Numbered from the stretch's first letter, positions 1-8,580 are shown. The stretch is 18,990 bases of DNA from CAYYWP01 sp050176585 (GCA_050176585.1 JBFXHX010000060.1:1-18990), one strand, 5' to 3'. Program-made: numbers and translations. The notes: a model not told the origin generated them from the letters alone.

Positions 1-107
1 GCCGCACCGGGATTCCGTCCCACCGCCTGTGAGGCGCCCATGCCGATCAATCCGACACCGATCGCTGCTCCGAGCGCGGCCAAGCCGACATGAATAGTGC
101 CAATCAT
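1..107 (-). CDS. atpE: F-type ATP synthase subunit c, N-terminal part (cut by window edge)
   Basis: The first 35 codons read MIGTIHVGLAALGAAIGV and onward through GLIGMGASQAVGRNPGA. This is the glycine/alanine-rich first transmembrane hairpin of the Fo proteolipid, ending in the conserved polar-loop motif (A)xGRNP. Subunit c forms the membrane rotor ring that carries H+ or Na+. The ion-binding carboxylate lies in the second helix, outside the window, so coupling-ion specificity cannot be read. The ATG at 107-105 is preceded by a strong Shine-Dalgarno (AGGGAGGA, 113-120 on the complement). It follows atpB by 46 bases on the same strand, the usual Fo gene order, so the two are presumably cotranscribed. 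Confidence 0.93.
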   Translation of the reverse strand, partial: MIGTIHVGLAALGAAIGVGLIGMGASQAVGRNPGA

Positions 108-153
108 ACTCGTCCTCCCTCTTTTCCCGCGGCCAACCGTGGATCGACTGTGG

Positions 154-1233
154 TCACACGTCTGCAGCTCCGCGCGCGTGTCCCTCGGCAGCGCCTGGCT
201 CCGCATGCATGCACATGAGCAGCGTGAACACCGCGCACAGCAACATGAACACCAATGCCTGCACCAACCCCACCAACAGTTCCATGAAATAAAATGGAAT
301 CGGCAGCAGCCATCCGAGTCCCGGAACCATCCGGGACATCGTTTCCAGCATGTTTTCGCCCGCGAAGATGTTGCCGTACAGCCGAAAGCTCAACGAGACC
401 GGCCGGAAGAGAATCGAGACGATTTCCAAGCAACCGGCGGCGAAGAACACGACGATCATCAACAGCTTCAGCGGCCCGATGCTCTCTCCCTTGGGCGCAA
501 ACAGCTCCTTGAGGAACCCGATCGGTCCGACCTCCTGCAGCGCCCACACGATCCAGCAGACGAAGAACACGGCGGCCATCGCGAGCGTCAGATTGAGATC
601 GGCGTTCGCGCCGCGAAACAGTGGCTGATCGACCACGAAGCCATGCGGCGTGTCGTGTCCCCACCCGATCGTACCGACGCCGGGGATCAAGCCGACCCAA
701 TTGGCGACGAGAATGAACACGAACACCGTCGCAAGAAACCAAAAGGTGCGCTTCACCAAGCGCGGACCGATGATCCGTTCGAGGAAGTCGTACAGTCCCG
801 CGACCAGCCACTCGAAGAGATTCTGCGCACCGCCCGGCACCTGCTTCATGTCCCGCGTCGCAATGCGCGCAAAAATGATCAGCCCGGCGGCGACGAGCCA
901 GCTCACCACCATCGAATTCGTAATCGGAAATCCAAACGGTCGGCCGATCTCCACGGCATATTGCGTCAGGACGTGTTCTTCCGGGGCAACGGATGACGCG
1001 GGCACCTGGCTCTGATCATCGCTTCGCTGTTGGACGGGGTCGCTCGACGCCGGCTCTTGCTGTGTCCAGGCCGCGTCGGCGAGCAATCCGATCAGGACGG
1101 CGGCACAGAACGGCGCGAGGCGGCGGTATCCGCTCCGCGTCCACGACGGCACCGCCGCACCCCCCTGCTGCGCGCCGCCACCGGCGACCAGTGCCGTGGT
1201 CGCGAGAACGGCTCTCGAGGTCATCCCATTCAT
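154..1233 (-). CDS. atpB: F-type ATP synthase subunit a (Fo stator channel)
   Basis: Subunit a is the membrane stator that provides the ion half-channels against the c ring. The 359-residue product carries the diagnostic SLSFRLYGNIFAGE motif at about 281-294, with the essential stator arginine at R284. Other family blocks are present, including the GxLIPG-type segment near 181-185 and helices at about 165-185, 215-232, 256-276 and 308-343. The N-terminus is long: the conserved core starts near residue 85 and is preceded by a hydrophobic stretch (about 39-57) and a Gln/Ser/Asp-rich linker. That resembles a signal or extra helix. The chosen ATG has a modest GGAG about 8 bases upstream, and ATG at codon 4 is an alternative. 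No atpI-like gene is recognisable upstream. Confidence 0.95.
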   Translation of the reverse strand: MNGMTSRAVLATTALVAGGGAQQGGAAVPSWTRSGYRRLAPFCAAVLIGLLADAAWTQQEPASSDPVQQRSDDQSQVPASSVAPEEHVLTQYAVEIGRPFGFPITNSMVVSWLVAAGLIIFARIATRDMKQVPGGAQNLFEWLVAGLYDFLERIIGPRLVKRTFWFLATVFVFILVANWVGLIPGVGTIGWGHDTPHGFVVDQPLFRGANADLNLTLAMAAVFFVCWIVWALQEVGPIGFLKELFAPKGESIGPLKLLMIVVFFAAGCLEIVSILFRPVSLSFRLYGNIFAGENMLETMSRMVPGLGWLLPIPFYFMELLVGLVQALVFMLLCAVFTLLMCMHAEPGAAEGHARGAADV

Positions 1234-2133
1234 CTGTCGCGCTCCGCCAGTTCAACTAGCGTGCCGCGACGCGAAGCGATCTGTCGAGGACGCATTGGCG
1301 ACGCCGTTCTCAGATTTCGGAAGCCTGTGCGCGATGGCGCGCCGGGGTCATCGACAGAGTTAAAGCATCCATGCCGCGAGCCTCGTCTCCAGGCCCGTCG
1401 CGCGCAGCAGGCGGCGCGCGTGGCCATCCCGAGTGCCGAATGTGGCGCCGTCCGTCTTCCCGGCCAGGGCAATGGTTATGACCCGCCCCACGCCGTACGC
1501 CGCGATTCCAACGGATGAGAATTCCCGGTTGCCGGACGCATCGAAGATGGCTCGACGCCGCTCACGCGACCCGGTTGGAAGCGACGAATCGGATGGCCTC
1601 GGAGTTGCTGTCGTGGAGTAAAGACTGGGCGAATCCCAATCGGGCGAGCTCTGGAAGGTGCAGCGCTTCGAGGCGGTAAAGACCATCGAGGGGGCGTACC
1701 GAGGCCGACAGGAGGCTGCAGCAGCGAGTTGCGCGTGCTCCGCATCCGCTATGACGCGCACGTTCCAGAAGACGTCCTCGATCCGACGACCTTGCCGCAA
1801 CTGCTGACACACCCGGTGTGGCAGAGCGGCGATCAGCCTGCGCGCACGCCCTCTTCCTGATCGACGGGGTCGTCGAGGTTGTCTGCCGTCAAGCGATAGG
1901 GACGTGTAGTTTGTTCCCATGGCGGTCCCGGGCCGGGTCCGAACCGATGGCAATCCGCGGTGAGCGGCGGCGCAACCCGTGAGGCACGCGACTTGTAGTA
2001 CGCCGTCGTCACGGACTCCGACGCCACCACTTCTCCGCGCGCGCATCAGCGGCTTGCGGGTCGACAGGGCGACGCGCGCCGACAGCTCGGTTGGGACGCG
2101 ACCAGTCGCGCGCCACTGTCCGCCGGGCGGCTG
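1234..2133. other. About 900 bp with no convincing gene, between divergent atpB and the AI-2E gene
   Basis: This stretch should hold the promoters of both flanking genes. Both strands are open for long distances only because the DNA is GC-rich, and none of the translations gives a recognisable family. Two short segments look more protein-like than the rest. One is a minus-strand stretch ending near 1360 (containing SSVGIAAYGVGRVITIALAG). The other is a plus-strand stretch at about 1737-1860 (containing RYDAHVPEDVLDPTTLPQLL). Neither has a plausible start codon with a ribosome site, so they may be remnants of lost genes. No atpI or other ATP-synthase accessory gene was recognised. Confidence 0.5.
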
Positions 2134-3126
2134 GTGCTGTTCGCCGCGTTCGCGGTGGTGCTGTTGTGGCTGGCATACCTGGCGCGCTGGGCCGTCCTGC
2201 TGGTGTACCTGAGTGCGCTGATCGCGGTCGGGATCAGCCCGCTGGCGGCGTGGGTCGAACGGCGGCGCATACCCGGCACCGCTCTGCATCCACCACGATG
2301 GGTGGCCGCTTTGGCGGTCTACCTGATGGGCTTCGGCGCGCTGGCCGGCATCGGCGCGGCAGTCGTCCCGAAGCTGATTGATCAGGCTCAGGAGCTGGCC
2401 CGCAACTGGCCGTCGCTGCTCCGCGGCGCGGAGCAGTTCCTGATCCGACACCACGTGCTCGACCGCCCGATGTCGATGGGGGAGCTGGTGCAGCAGCTCC
2501 CCGTCGACCTGGGCGGCATGGTCCTGCAGCAGTTCTGGACCGTGGTCGGCGGCATCCTTGGGATCCTGTTGATCCTGGTGCTGTCGTTGTATCTCCTGCA
2601 CGACGCGCAGCAACTGCGCGACGTGCTGTTGTGCGGGATCTCGCGGCGCCGGCGACCGCGGGTAAGGCACGCGCTGGATCAGATCGCGTCGCAAATCGGC
2701 GCGTGGATGACGGGGCAGCTGATGCTGAGCGCCATTATCGGCGGCACGACCGCGCTCGCGCTCGGCCTGATGGGGGTTCCCTATTTCTATGTCCTCGCGG
2801 TGCTGGCCTCGGTCGGCGAGCTCATCCCGTACGCGGGTCCGATCATTGCCGCCGTGCCGGGGGTGCTTCTCGCCTTCACCGTCTCGTGGGAGCTCGGGCT
2901 GGCGGTACTCGGATTCTACGTCGCTCAGCAACAGCTCGAGAACCACCTGCTGGTACCCAAGCTCATGCAGCATCAGGTCGGGCTCCGCCCGTCGATCGTC
3001 ATCATCGCCATCACGATCGGTTCCGCGGTTCTGGGCGTGCTCGGCGCGATCATCGCGGTGCCGACGGCCGTCATCCTGCAGGTGGCGGTCAGGGCGCTCG
3101 CTCCGCAGGGCGGCGAGCTTCGCTAG
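2134..3126 (+). CDS. AI-2E family transporter (UPF0118/PerM-like permease)
   Basis: A polytopic inner-membrane protein of 330 residues, slightly short for a family usually near 340-370. The family hallmark GELIPYAGPIIAAVPGVLLA lies at about residues 227-246, followed by the conserved QQQLENHLLVPKLMQ block at about 265-279 and a C-terminal hydrophobic pair ending in AIIAVPTAVILQV. The large middle region (about 85-150) is the usual periplasmic loop. Members have been linked to AI-2 export in E. coli TqsA and to Na+/H+ antiport in others; the substrate here is unknown. The GTG at 2134 is the first usable start: the frame is open back to 1999 but offers no ATG or GTG. The true N-terminus may therefore be slightly longer from a non-standard start, or an upstream indel may hide it. 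Confidence 0.85.
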   Translation: MLFAAFAVVLLWLAYLARWAVLLVYLSALIAVGISPLAAWVERRRIPGTALHPPRWVAALAVYLMGFGALAGIGAAVVPKLIDQAQELARNWPSLLRGAEQFLIRHHVLDRPMSMGELVQQLPVDLGGMVLQQFWTVVGGILGILLILVLSLYLLHDAQQLRDVLLCGISRRRRPRVRHALDQIASQIGAWMTGQLMLSAIIGGTTALALGLMGVPYFYVLAVLASVGELIPYAGPIIAAVPGVLLAFTVSWELGLAVLGFYVAQQQLENHLLVPKLMQHQVGLRPSIVIIAITIGSAVLGVLGAIIAVPTAVILQVAVRALAPQGGELR

Positions 3127-3139
3127 GCGTTCCGCCCGA

Positions 3140-3559
3140 ATGCGCTCACCCGGACAGCTCGCGCCTGTCTACAACGTGCCGATCGTCGATCCGGCGCTGA
3201 CCGCGTGCCCGCAGTGCGATCTGGTGCAATGCCTGCCGGATCTCGACGCTGGCGGCTCGGCGCGCTGCCCGCGCTGCGACGAGGTGCTGTGGCGCAAGCG
3301 GAACACGCGCACGCTGGCGCTCGCCGTGGCCGCGGCGGCGCTCTACATCCTGGTCAACACCCTGCCGATGATGGGGGTGCGGACGCTGGACCGGCAGTCG
3401 TTCACCACCCGTCTGGGGCGGCGTGCGGCATTTCTGGGAGGGCGGCCACGAGCTGGTCGCCGGCCTGTGCTGTTCAGCGCATCGTCGCACCGGGGAGCGC
3501 AGATCGCCTGCGTGCTCGCGGTCGCGCTGGTGGGACGGCGCGCGAAGGCAGATGGCTGA
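3140..3559 (+). pseudogene. pqiA: Broken paraquat-inducible protein A (PqiA) single lobe
   Basis: From ATG 3140 the product reads a PqiA-type cytoplasmic zinc-ribbon, CPQCDLVQCLPDLDAGGSA then CPRCDEVLW, with two CxxC pairs. It is followed by a first transmembrane helix ending ILVNTLPMMG. After about 3415 the homology continues in other frames: FWEGGHELVAGL in one, IVAPG in a second, AQIACVLAVALVGRR in a third. At least three indels therefore occur within 120 bases. The distal helices of a normal lobe are missing. The stop TGA (3557-3559) overlaps the pqiB start at 3552, so the reading-frame end still shows the ancestral coupling. PqiA works with the MCE protein PqiB in lipid transport between membranes. 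The gene is either decayed or badly sequenced. Confidence 0.8.
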
Positions 3560-4620
3560 CCAGTCCGCGGCATCACCACCGGTGGCACGACGGGTGGGCT
3601 CGCGCTTCCGCGTGTCGCCCGTCTGGATCGTGCCGCTCATCGTCGCGGCGGCCGCCGCGTGGGTCACCGCTACCCGCATTGTCGACCGTGGCCCGACGAT
3701 CACCATCTCATTCGACACGGTGGAAGGGATCGAGGCCGACAACACGACGATCCACTACAAGGGGAATCGACATCGCCACCGTCACCGAGGTGCGGCTCGG
3801 CGACGATCATCGCCGGGTCGTGCTGACCGCTGAGATGGCGCCCCATACCACGCCGCTGCTGATGGCCGACACTCTCTCCTGGGTCGTGCGGCCGCGCCTC
3901 TCCGGAGCCAACGTGACTGGTCGACGACCATCCTGTCCGGCCCATTTCTCCGGATGGCCATCGGTCAGTCCGACACACCGCGGCGCGAGTTCATCGGCCA
4001 TGAGACGCCGCCAGTGTTCACCCGCGACCAACCGGGACGGCTGTTCGTGCTCGAGACGCCGGATCTCGACTCGCTCGACGTCGGCACGCCGGTCCACCTG
4101 CGGCGGCTGCACGTCGGGCAGATCGTCTCCTACGACCTGCAACCGGATGGACGTACGTTGCACGTCACCGTCTTCGTCGAGGCGCCTTTACGATCGGTAC
4201 GTCAAACCGAGCACCCGCTTCTGGGTGGCGAGCGGCGTCGACCTGACTCTGACAGCCGCCGGCTTGAGCGTGGAGACGCAAACCCTGCTGTCGATCCTGC
4301 TCGGCGGCAACGCCTTCGAGACGCCGCCGCAGGCGCTTGCCGAGCCGCCGGCCGACGCTCACACGCGCTTTCGGCTGTTCGATGAACGCGCCGACGCCTT
4401 GCGGCCTGGCTGCCAGTCACCCGCAATGGTTCGCCGTGCTCTTCGCCCAATCGCCGCGCGGGCTCTCGGTGGGCGCCTCGGTCGAGTTGCAAGGTGTGCC
4501 GAGCGGCGATGTGACCGGCATCGAGCCGCGCATCGATCCGCAGACGTTCCAGGTATCCGCGCATACGAGAGGCACCTGGATACCGGCGCGAGGCGAGCCT
4601 CCGATGGACAGGCTTCAGGA
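3552..4620 (+). pseudogene. pqiB: Frameshifted and 3'-truncated PqiB (MCE-domain lipid-transport protein)
   Basis: ATG 3552 begins a short cytoplasmic tail, one transmembrane helix (SPVWIVPLIVAAAAAWV) and the first MCE domain (ITISFDTVEGIEADNTTIHY). The homology then walks through frames. IDIATVTEVRLGDD follows an extra G in GGGG at 3761-3764. SGPFLRMAIGQS follows a shift near 3916. YDRYVKPSTRFWVASGVDL follows an extra T in TTT at 4187-4189. SPRGLSVGASVELQGVPSG, the start of a third MCE domain, follows a shift near 4400. About 350 codons remain where family members have around 550, so the end of MCE3 and the C-terminal helical needle are absent. The end runs into the convergent DUF2254 gene. 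PqiB normally forms a periplasm-spanning tube with PqiA and PqiC. Confidence 0.82.
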
Positions 4621-5904
4621 GAGTGCCCGCCGCACGCGGAGGGCGCGCTCGCGCACGTCGGCCCGGTCCTCCGGCTGGCTGGCGGTGCTCGCATAGCCGC
4701 GCTCGATCAGGTCGGTCTGCCGCAGCACGGCGGCGCGATCGAGGGGGCGGCGGACGCGCGTGGCGAGGACCGCGAGCGACTCGAGCAGGCGCAGCGTCAC
4801 GGCCGTGTTGGCGCAGCCGTGCTGGCGAATCTGGTTGAACGCGGCATCGAGCGCGGCGGGAAACGTCCAGGGGCGCGCGATCACCCGCAGCGCGCCGCGC
4901 TGGTCGGAACGCTCCGCGCGCGGCATGCAGCGTCGAGCGAGTCGGGCCAGGGAGATCGTCAGCCGGTCGATGCACAGCATGGCGGTGAACGGATCGTTGA
5001 CGCCGGGCGAGAGCGCGCGCACCGCGATCATCACGAGTTGGTCGATCGAGAACTCGACGTCCTGCAGCGCCGTGCGCTGATTCCCGAGCACCAGGCTCTC
5101 GTTGATCGAGCGGGCCAGCGCCTCGTCGTTGCCCGGCCAGACGGTGGCGATGCGGGTGCCCTCGATGCACAGATCGCCCGGCCGCCGTTCGAGCCGGATC
5201 ACCGCGTCGTGCCGGCCGGCCGCCTCGAGCAACGTGTCCTCGTCGATCGCCTGCACGTAACCGCTCGCGTTCGCGAACACGCCGGCCCCCGGGCCGCGCG
5301 GCAGCTCCGCCGGGGCCACCTCGAGCTCCTCACCGAGCCGCTCGGGAAACAGCGCGTCGACGTTCGCGTCGATCTCGGTCCCGACCACGCTGATCAGATG
5401 CGCCGCATCGATCGAGCTCGACAGGTGGTGGATGAAATAGATTAAGACGCCGAGGCCGAGCACGGCGAAGGCGACGCTCAGGGTGACCGAGAGATCGGGC
5501 ACGTAGCCTCGCGGATCTTCGCTGCGGATCGCCCCCAGCACCAGCAGGCAATAGAGAAAGATCGCGACGAAGGCGCCGAGCACGAATTGATTCGTCAGGT
5601 CGCGCATGAAGGTGCGCAGCAGGCGCGCCCCGTACTGTTGCGAGGCGACGGTGATCGCCACGATGGTGATCGAAAAGGTCAGGCCGGCGATCGTGATCAT
5701 CGCGGCGGCCACGCCGGAGAGGATCGAACGGGCGCCGCTCGGCGTGCCGGCGAAGAACCCCACCTTGGCCGTCAGCTCGGCCCAGCGCTGGTCGACCTGG
5801 AGCGTCGACCACGCCAGCCCGAGCGCGGCCACCATCATCAGCGACGGCACGAACCAGTAGCCGGTCCGCAGCGCGTCCCAGACCGCAGCCAGCCGTATCT
5901 TCAT
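4615..5904 (-). CDS. DUF2254 family membrane protein
   Basis: A 429-residue inner-membrane protein in one clean frame. Two hydrophobic segments lie near the N-terminus (about 20-35 and 58-85) and two more at about 105-125 and 138-160. They are followed by a large soluble C-terminal half. Family blocks are evident: FSITIVAITVASQQYGARLL then RTFMRD, and later ALSPGVNDPFTAM. The biochemical function of DUF2254 is not established. The start ATG (5904) lies inside the ATGA stop/start overlap with the upstream YihY-type gene, so translation is probably coupled. Its 3' end overlaps the truncated pqiB tail on the opposite strand by a few bases. Confidence 0.9.
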   Translation of the reverse strand: MKIRLAAVWDALRTGYWFVPSLMMVAALGLAWSTLQVDQRWAELTAKVGFFAGTPSGARSILSGVAAAMITIAGLTFSITIVAITVASQQYGARLLRTFMRDLTNQFVLGAFVAIFLYCLLVLGAIRSEDPRGYVPDLSVTLSVAFAVLGLGVLIYFIHHLSSSIDAAHLISVVGTEIDANVDALFPERLGEELEVAPAELPRGPGAGVFANASGYVQAIDEDTLLEAAGRHDAVIRLERRPGDLCIEGTRIATVWPGNDEALARSINESLVLGNQRTALQDVEFSIDQLVMIAVRALSPGVNDPFTAMLCIDRLTISLARLARRCMPRAERSDQRGALRVIARPWTFPAALDAAFNQIRQHGCANTAVTLRLLESLAVLATRVRRPLDRAAVLRQTDLIERGYASTASQPEDRADVRERALRVRRALS

Positions 5905-7310
5905 CCGTGTCGCTCGCTGGCCGGGGCGGCGCGGCGAGCCGGACCGCGGCGTTCCGCCTCGGCCGGGGCGCGTCCCTCCTCGCGCGCCATATCGACGAAG
6001 CTGAGCTCGTCCCAGGCCGCTTCGGCCGCCGCTTCGGCGCGCTCATGGAGCGCGCGCACGCGCTCCATGAGCGGGTCGTCGTCGCGGGCGACGATCTCCT
6101 CGCCGGCGGCGCGCAGCCGGTGCAGCACCTCGGCGGGCATCAGCGAGCGCGGATCGCGGGTGAGCAGCAGCCGGGGCTCGTCCCCGACCTCGAGGAGCAA
6201 GCCCAGCGCGACCAGATCGCCCGACGCTTCGTTGACCGCGCGGGCGGACATCCGCAGCTCGGTCGCCATTTCGCCGGCGTTGAGCGGCGGGTCGCCGGCG
6301 ACGAAGCGCCGGGCCGCCTCGGCGAGGAGGCGCAGCGCGATGCGCTCGCGGCTGAGCTGGTTGGGCGCCGTCGCGAGGATCTCCTCGCGGTAGCGGTCGA
6401 GGTTCTGCCAGGCGAAGGCGACCTGTGCGCCGATGAAGACCAGCAGCCAAGAGAGATAGAGCCAGAAGATGAAGATCGGGATCGCCGCCAGCGAGCCGTA
6501 GATGTTGGCGTAGTAGACGGTCGAGCGCGCGTACCAGCCGTAGGCGTGCGCGGCGGCGAACCAGAGCGTGCCGCCGGCGATACCGCCGATGATCGCCGCC
6601 GACCATGGAATCTTGCGCGACACCATCAGCGCGTACAGGAGCGTGAAGCCGACGATCACGAACAACCACGGCATCGCGACGCCGAAGAAGACGTCGAAGG
6701 TGCCGGTGCGCTCGAGCAGCCAGCGCAGTGCGTGCGCCTGCCGCAGCAAGGCCGGCAGCGACATGCCGAGCACCACCAGCGTCGGACTGACCGTCACCAC
6801 CGTCCAGTAGAGCGTCAGCCGCTGGAACGTCGTGCGGCTGCGCTTCACGCCCCAGATGTCGTTGAAGACGTCCTCGATGCTGCTGAGCAGCATGAACACG
6901 GCGATGATGACGAAGACCAGGCCGGTGGCGCCGATCGCCCCGCCGTTGATGTTGGCGAGTATGCGGTCGATGCCGGCGGTGACTTCCTCGCGCACGCCGA
7001 CGGCCAGATAGGACATGATCCGCGTGAGCAGCGTGTCGCGCGCGTCCGCCAGGCCGCCGAAGGCGCTGAACATCGCGAAGGCGACCGCCAGCGTCGGCAC
7101 CAGGCTGAAGATGGTCACGTAGGTCAGCGACCCCGCGCGGGTGGTCAGCTGGTGGCGGTTGAAGCCGCGGCCGACGACCGCCGCAATGCGCAGCGCCGTG
7201 ATGACGCTTCGCCGTACGATGCCGAACTCCGTCAGATCGCGTTCCCAGAGATCGCGGCCGGTCAGCCGGACGAGCTCCGACCAGGCGCGGCGGACGCTGA
7301 AGCGGGCCAT
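5901..7310 (-). CDS. YihY/BrkB family inner-membrane protein with C-terminal helix-turn-helix-like region
   Basis: About 469 residues from ATG 7310 (MARFSVRRAW). The frame stays open to 7769, but the extra sequence is compositionally unlike protein, so this start is preferred. Family features include LTTRAGSLTYVTIFSLVPTL near residue 55, GLVFVIIAVFMLLSSIEDVFN then DIWGVKR, and the helix block YGSLAAIPIFIFWLYLSWLL. These fit the six-helix YihY core, once misnamed RNase BN. Beyond about residue 310 comes a soluble tail with a winged-helix-like stretch (LNAGEMATELRMSARAVNEA) and a charged, Ala/Glu/Arg-rich end. YihY proteins have no agreed function. The stop overlaps the next gene's ATG by 4 bases, so it forms a two-gene unit with DUF2254. 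Confidence 0.88.
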   Translation of the reverse strand: MARFSVRRAWSELVRLTGRDLWERDLTEFGIVRRSVITALRIAAVVGRGFNRHQLTTRAGSLTYVTIFSLVPTLAVAFAMFSAFGGLADARDTLLTRIMSYLAVGVREEVTAGIDRILANINGGAIGATGLVFVIIAVFMLLSSIEDVFNDIWGVKRSRTTFQRLTLYWTVVTVSPTLVVLGMSLPALLRQAHALRWLLERTGTFDVFFGVAMPWLFVIVGFTLLYALMVSRKIPWSAAIIGGIAGGTLWFAAAHAYGWYARSTVYYANIYGSLAAIPIFIFWLYLSWLLVFIGAQVAFAWQNLDRYREEILATAPNQLSRERIALRLLAEAARRFVAGDPPLNAGEMATELRMSARAVNEASGDLVALGLLLEVGDEPRLLLTRDPRSLMPAEVLHRLRAAGEEIVARDDDPLMERVRALHERAEAAAEAAWDELSFVDMAREEGRAPAEAERRGPARRAAPASERHG

Positions 7311-7966
7311 CCCAACAGCACGTCGTGTGCCGCCATGGTGCCGCACCGTGGCGCGCCGTGGTGGCGGGCGGTGCCGTTGCCGGCTGTAGAACGCTCCGTC
7401 AGAACGGCAAAATCGCCCGGCCTGTCTTTCACGGACCGGCGACGGAGCGTAGCCTGATGCTGTCGCCGCGGTGAACGAAGATGCGCGGCAGCGCTCGCAC
7501 GATGGCTGTCCGGCGAGCCCGGCGGCGGCCGCGCGCAAAATCCGACGGAGCCCTGGATGAGAGGGGTCCCGCCCAAGCGGGGAAGCACGCGCGCGCTTCG
7601 TCCCGGGCGACAGCGAGATGGCGACGCCCGTGCGCGCGCTCGACCGGTCGGCGACGATCTGGGCCACCCGGCCGCATGGCCGGAGAACCTGCGCACCGCG
7701 GTGAGCATCTGCCTCACCGCTGCCGAGGTCGGTCATGTCCGACCGAACGGGTCGGCCTCCAATCAACATGCGTCCATCCGGGTGATCGTTCGTAGCGCGG
7801 CTTGGGCGCTTCCGTCTGGAGGATTCGGAGGTCCTGGTTGTGCAAGGTGAAGTTCATTGCCGTTCTCGACCTGTTTTGATCCTCACGCTTCGTTGTTGAT
7901 CCCGCGCACCTTGCGGGGCGGTGGAAGAATTCCCTGGTCCGGGGAATCGGCTCGACTTCCAGCGGG
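7311..7966. other. About 650 bp with no convincing gene
   Basis: Open frames here translate to Arg/Ala/Pro-rich sequence typical of non-coding GC-rich DNA, and no family is recognisable on either strand. The part near 7311-7450 should contain the promoter of the YihY-DUF2254 pair. A small perfect inverted repeat, GGTCGG-6 nt-CCGACC (7727-7744), sits mid-way. It could be an operator or chance. Nothing else stands out. Confidence 0.45.
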
Positions 7967-8248
7967 CTATATGCGGCGGCGACAGCTGCGGTCAGCGGCT
8001 GACCCCTTCACCCATGGGAGTGGCCGGAAGAGGGAATCAGCTGAGGGCTCGGCGTCCGGCCAGTCACCGGCCGGTTCGGTCGGCGGATCGCCGCCGACCA
8101 GAACAGCGAGCGCGAGCACGAAACCGGTACTCATGGCTATCCCGACAGCAAGCCCGAGGACGATGATGGTCCTCGTTCGACCTCGAAGCTGCGGTGCCTG
8201 GCGTGAATGTGTGTGGCCTCCCTTGGGGGCGGCCGTGAATCGGCCCAT
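7967..8248 (-). CDS. Small predicted single-span membrane protein (unrecognised)
   Basis: From ATG 8248 the frame gives 93 residues. A basic N-terminus rich in His, Gln and Arg (residues about 8-27) is followed by one clear hydrophobic span, TIIVLGLAVGIAMSTGFVLA, running on through LAVLVGG. After it come an acidic, Pro-rich outer segment and a short basic tail ending CRRRI. The positive-inside rule predicts N-in topology. I do not recognise the family. The start is chosen because it is the closest ATG before the hydrophobic part; no strong ribosome site is visible. It is divergent from the DUF2585 fragment. It could be a real small envelope protein or a fortuitous frame. Confidence 0.45.
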   Translation of the reverse strand: MGRFTAAPKGGHTHSRQAPQLRGRTRTIIVLGLAVGIAMSTGFVLALAVLVGGDPPTEPAGDWPDAEPSADSLFRPLPWVKGSAADRSCRRRI

Positions 8249-8308
8249 CCCATCGCCGCCGGCACGGAGTTCTGCCGCATCAGTCGAGCTCGCGCATGAC
8301 GAAGCCAC

Positions 8309-8580
8309 GTGGCGCTCGCGCTGGCGTTGGTCGCCGCGGCGNNNNNNNNNNNNNNNNNNNNNNNNNNNNNNNNNNNNNNNNNNNNNNNNNNNNNNNNNNN
8401 NNNNNNNNNNNNNNNNNNNNNNNNNNNNNNNNNNNNNNNNNCCGCGACGCTCGCGCTCGGGTACCACGGCGACAGCATCCTCAACGCGGTCGGCGACATC
8501 GCCTTCTGCGCCGGCGGCTTCTGGCTGGCGGCGCGCCTGCCGCTCGCTGCCACGCTCGCGCTGATCGTCAACGCGGCTGG
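8309..8580 (+). pseudogene. DUF2585 family membrane protein, interrupted by assembly gap and truncated
   Basis: Left of the gap, GTG 8309 starts VALALALVAAA, resembling the first hydrophobic segment of DUF2585 (UPF0314) proteins. Right of the gap, about 8442-8580 reads ATLALGYHGDSILNAVGDIA then FCAGGFWLAARLPLAATLAL. That matches the family's C-terminal YYGDSxxNSxxDxxxxxxGF block. The central part with the conserved WCxCG and NSQHLxDxY..SHxxHG segments would be about 300 bases and must lie in the gap, so the true gap is larger than 100. After VNAAG the expected C-terminal RDNLTLN-type segment is absent and the sequence enters the end of the convergent MscS gene. Function of the family is unknown. 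Confidence 0.55.
8342..8441. other. Assembly gap of 100 N (nominal size)
   Basis: A run of exactly 100 N inside the DUF2585 gene. Any frame drawn across it is arbitrary. Confidence 0.98.

Noticed and set aside
1360..2973. 537-codon open frame on the minus strand
   Set aside because: It runs antisense to the clear AI-2E transporter and its product is Arg/Gln/His-rich low-complexity sequence typical of an antisense GC-rich frame.
5907..7457. 516-codon open frame on the plus strand
   Set aside because: Exact antisense of the YihY-type gene; the product is Asp/Glu/Arg-rich with no domain.
7727..7744. GGTCGG-CCGACC inverted repeat as a terminator
   Set aside because: Six-base stem without a T-run and not at the end of any gene; chance is likely in such GC-rich DNA.
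7311..7769. Longer start for the YihY-type protein
   Set aside because: The added sequence is Arg/Ser/Pro-rich without family similarity; the family N-terminus begins at MARFSVRRAW.
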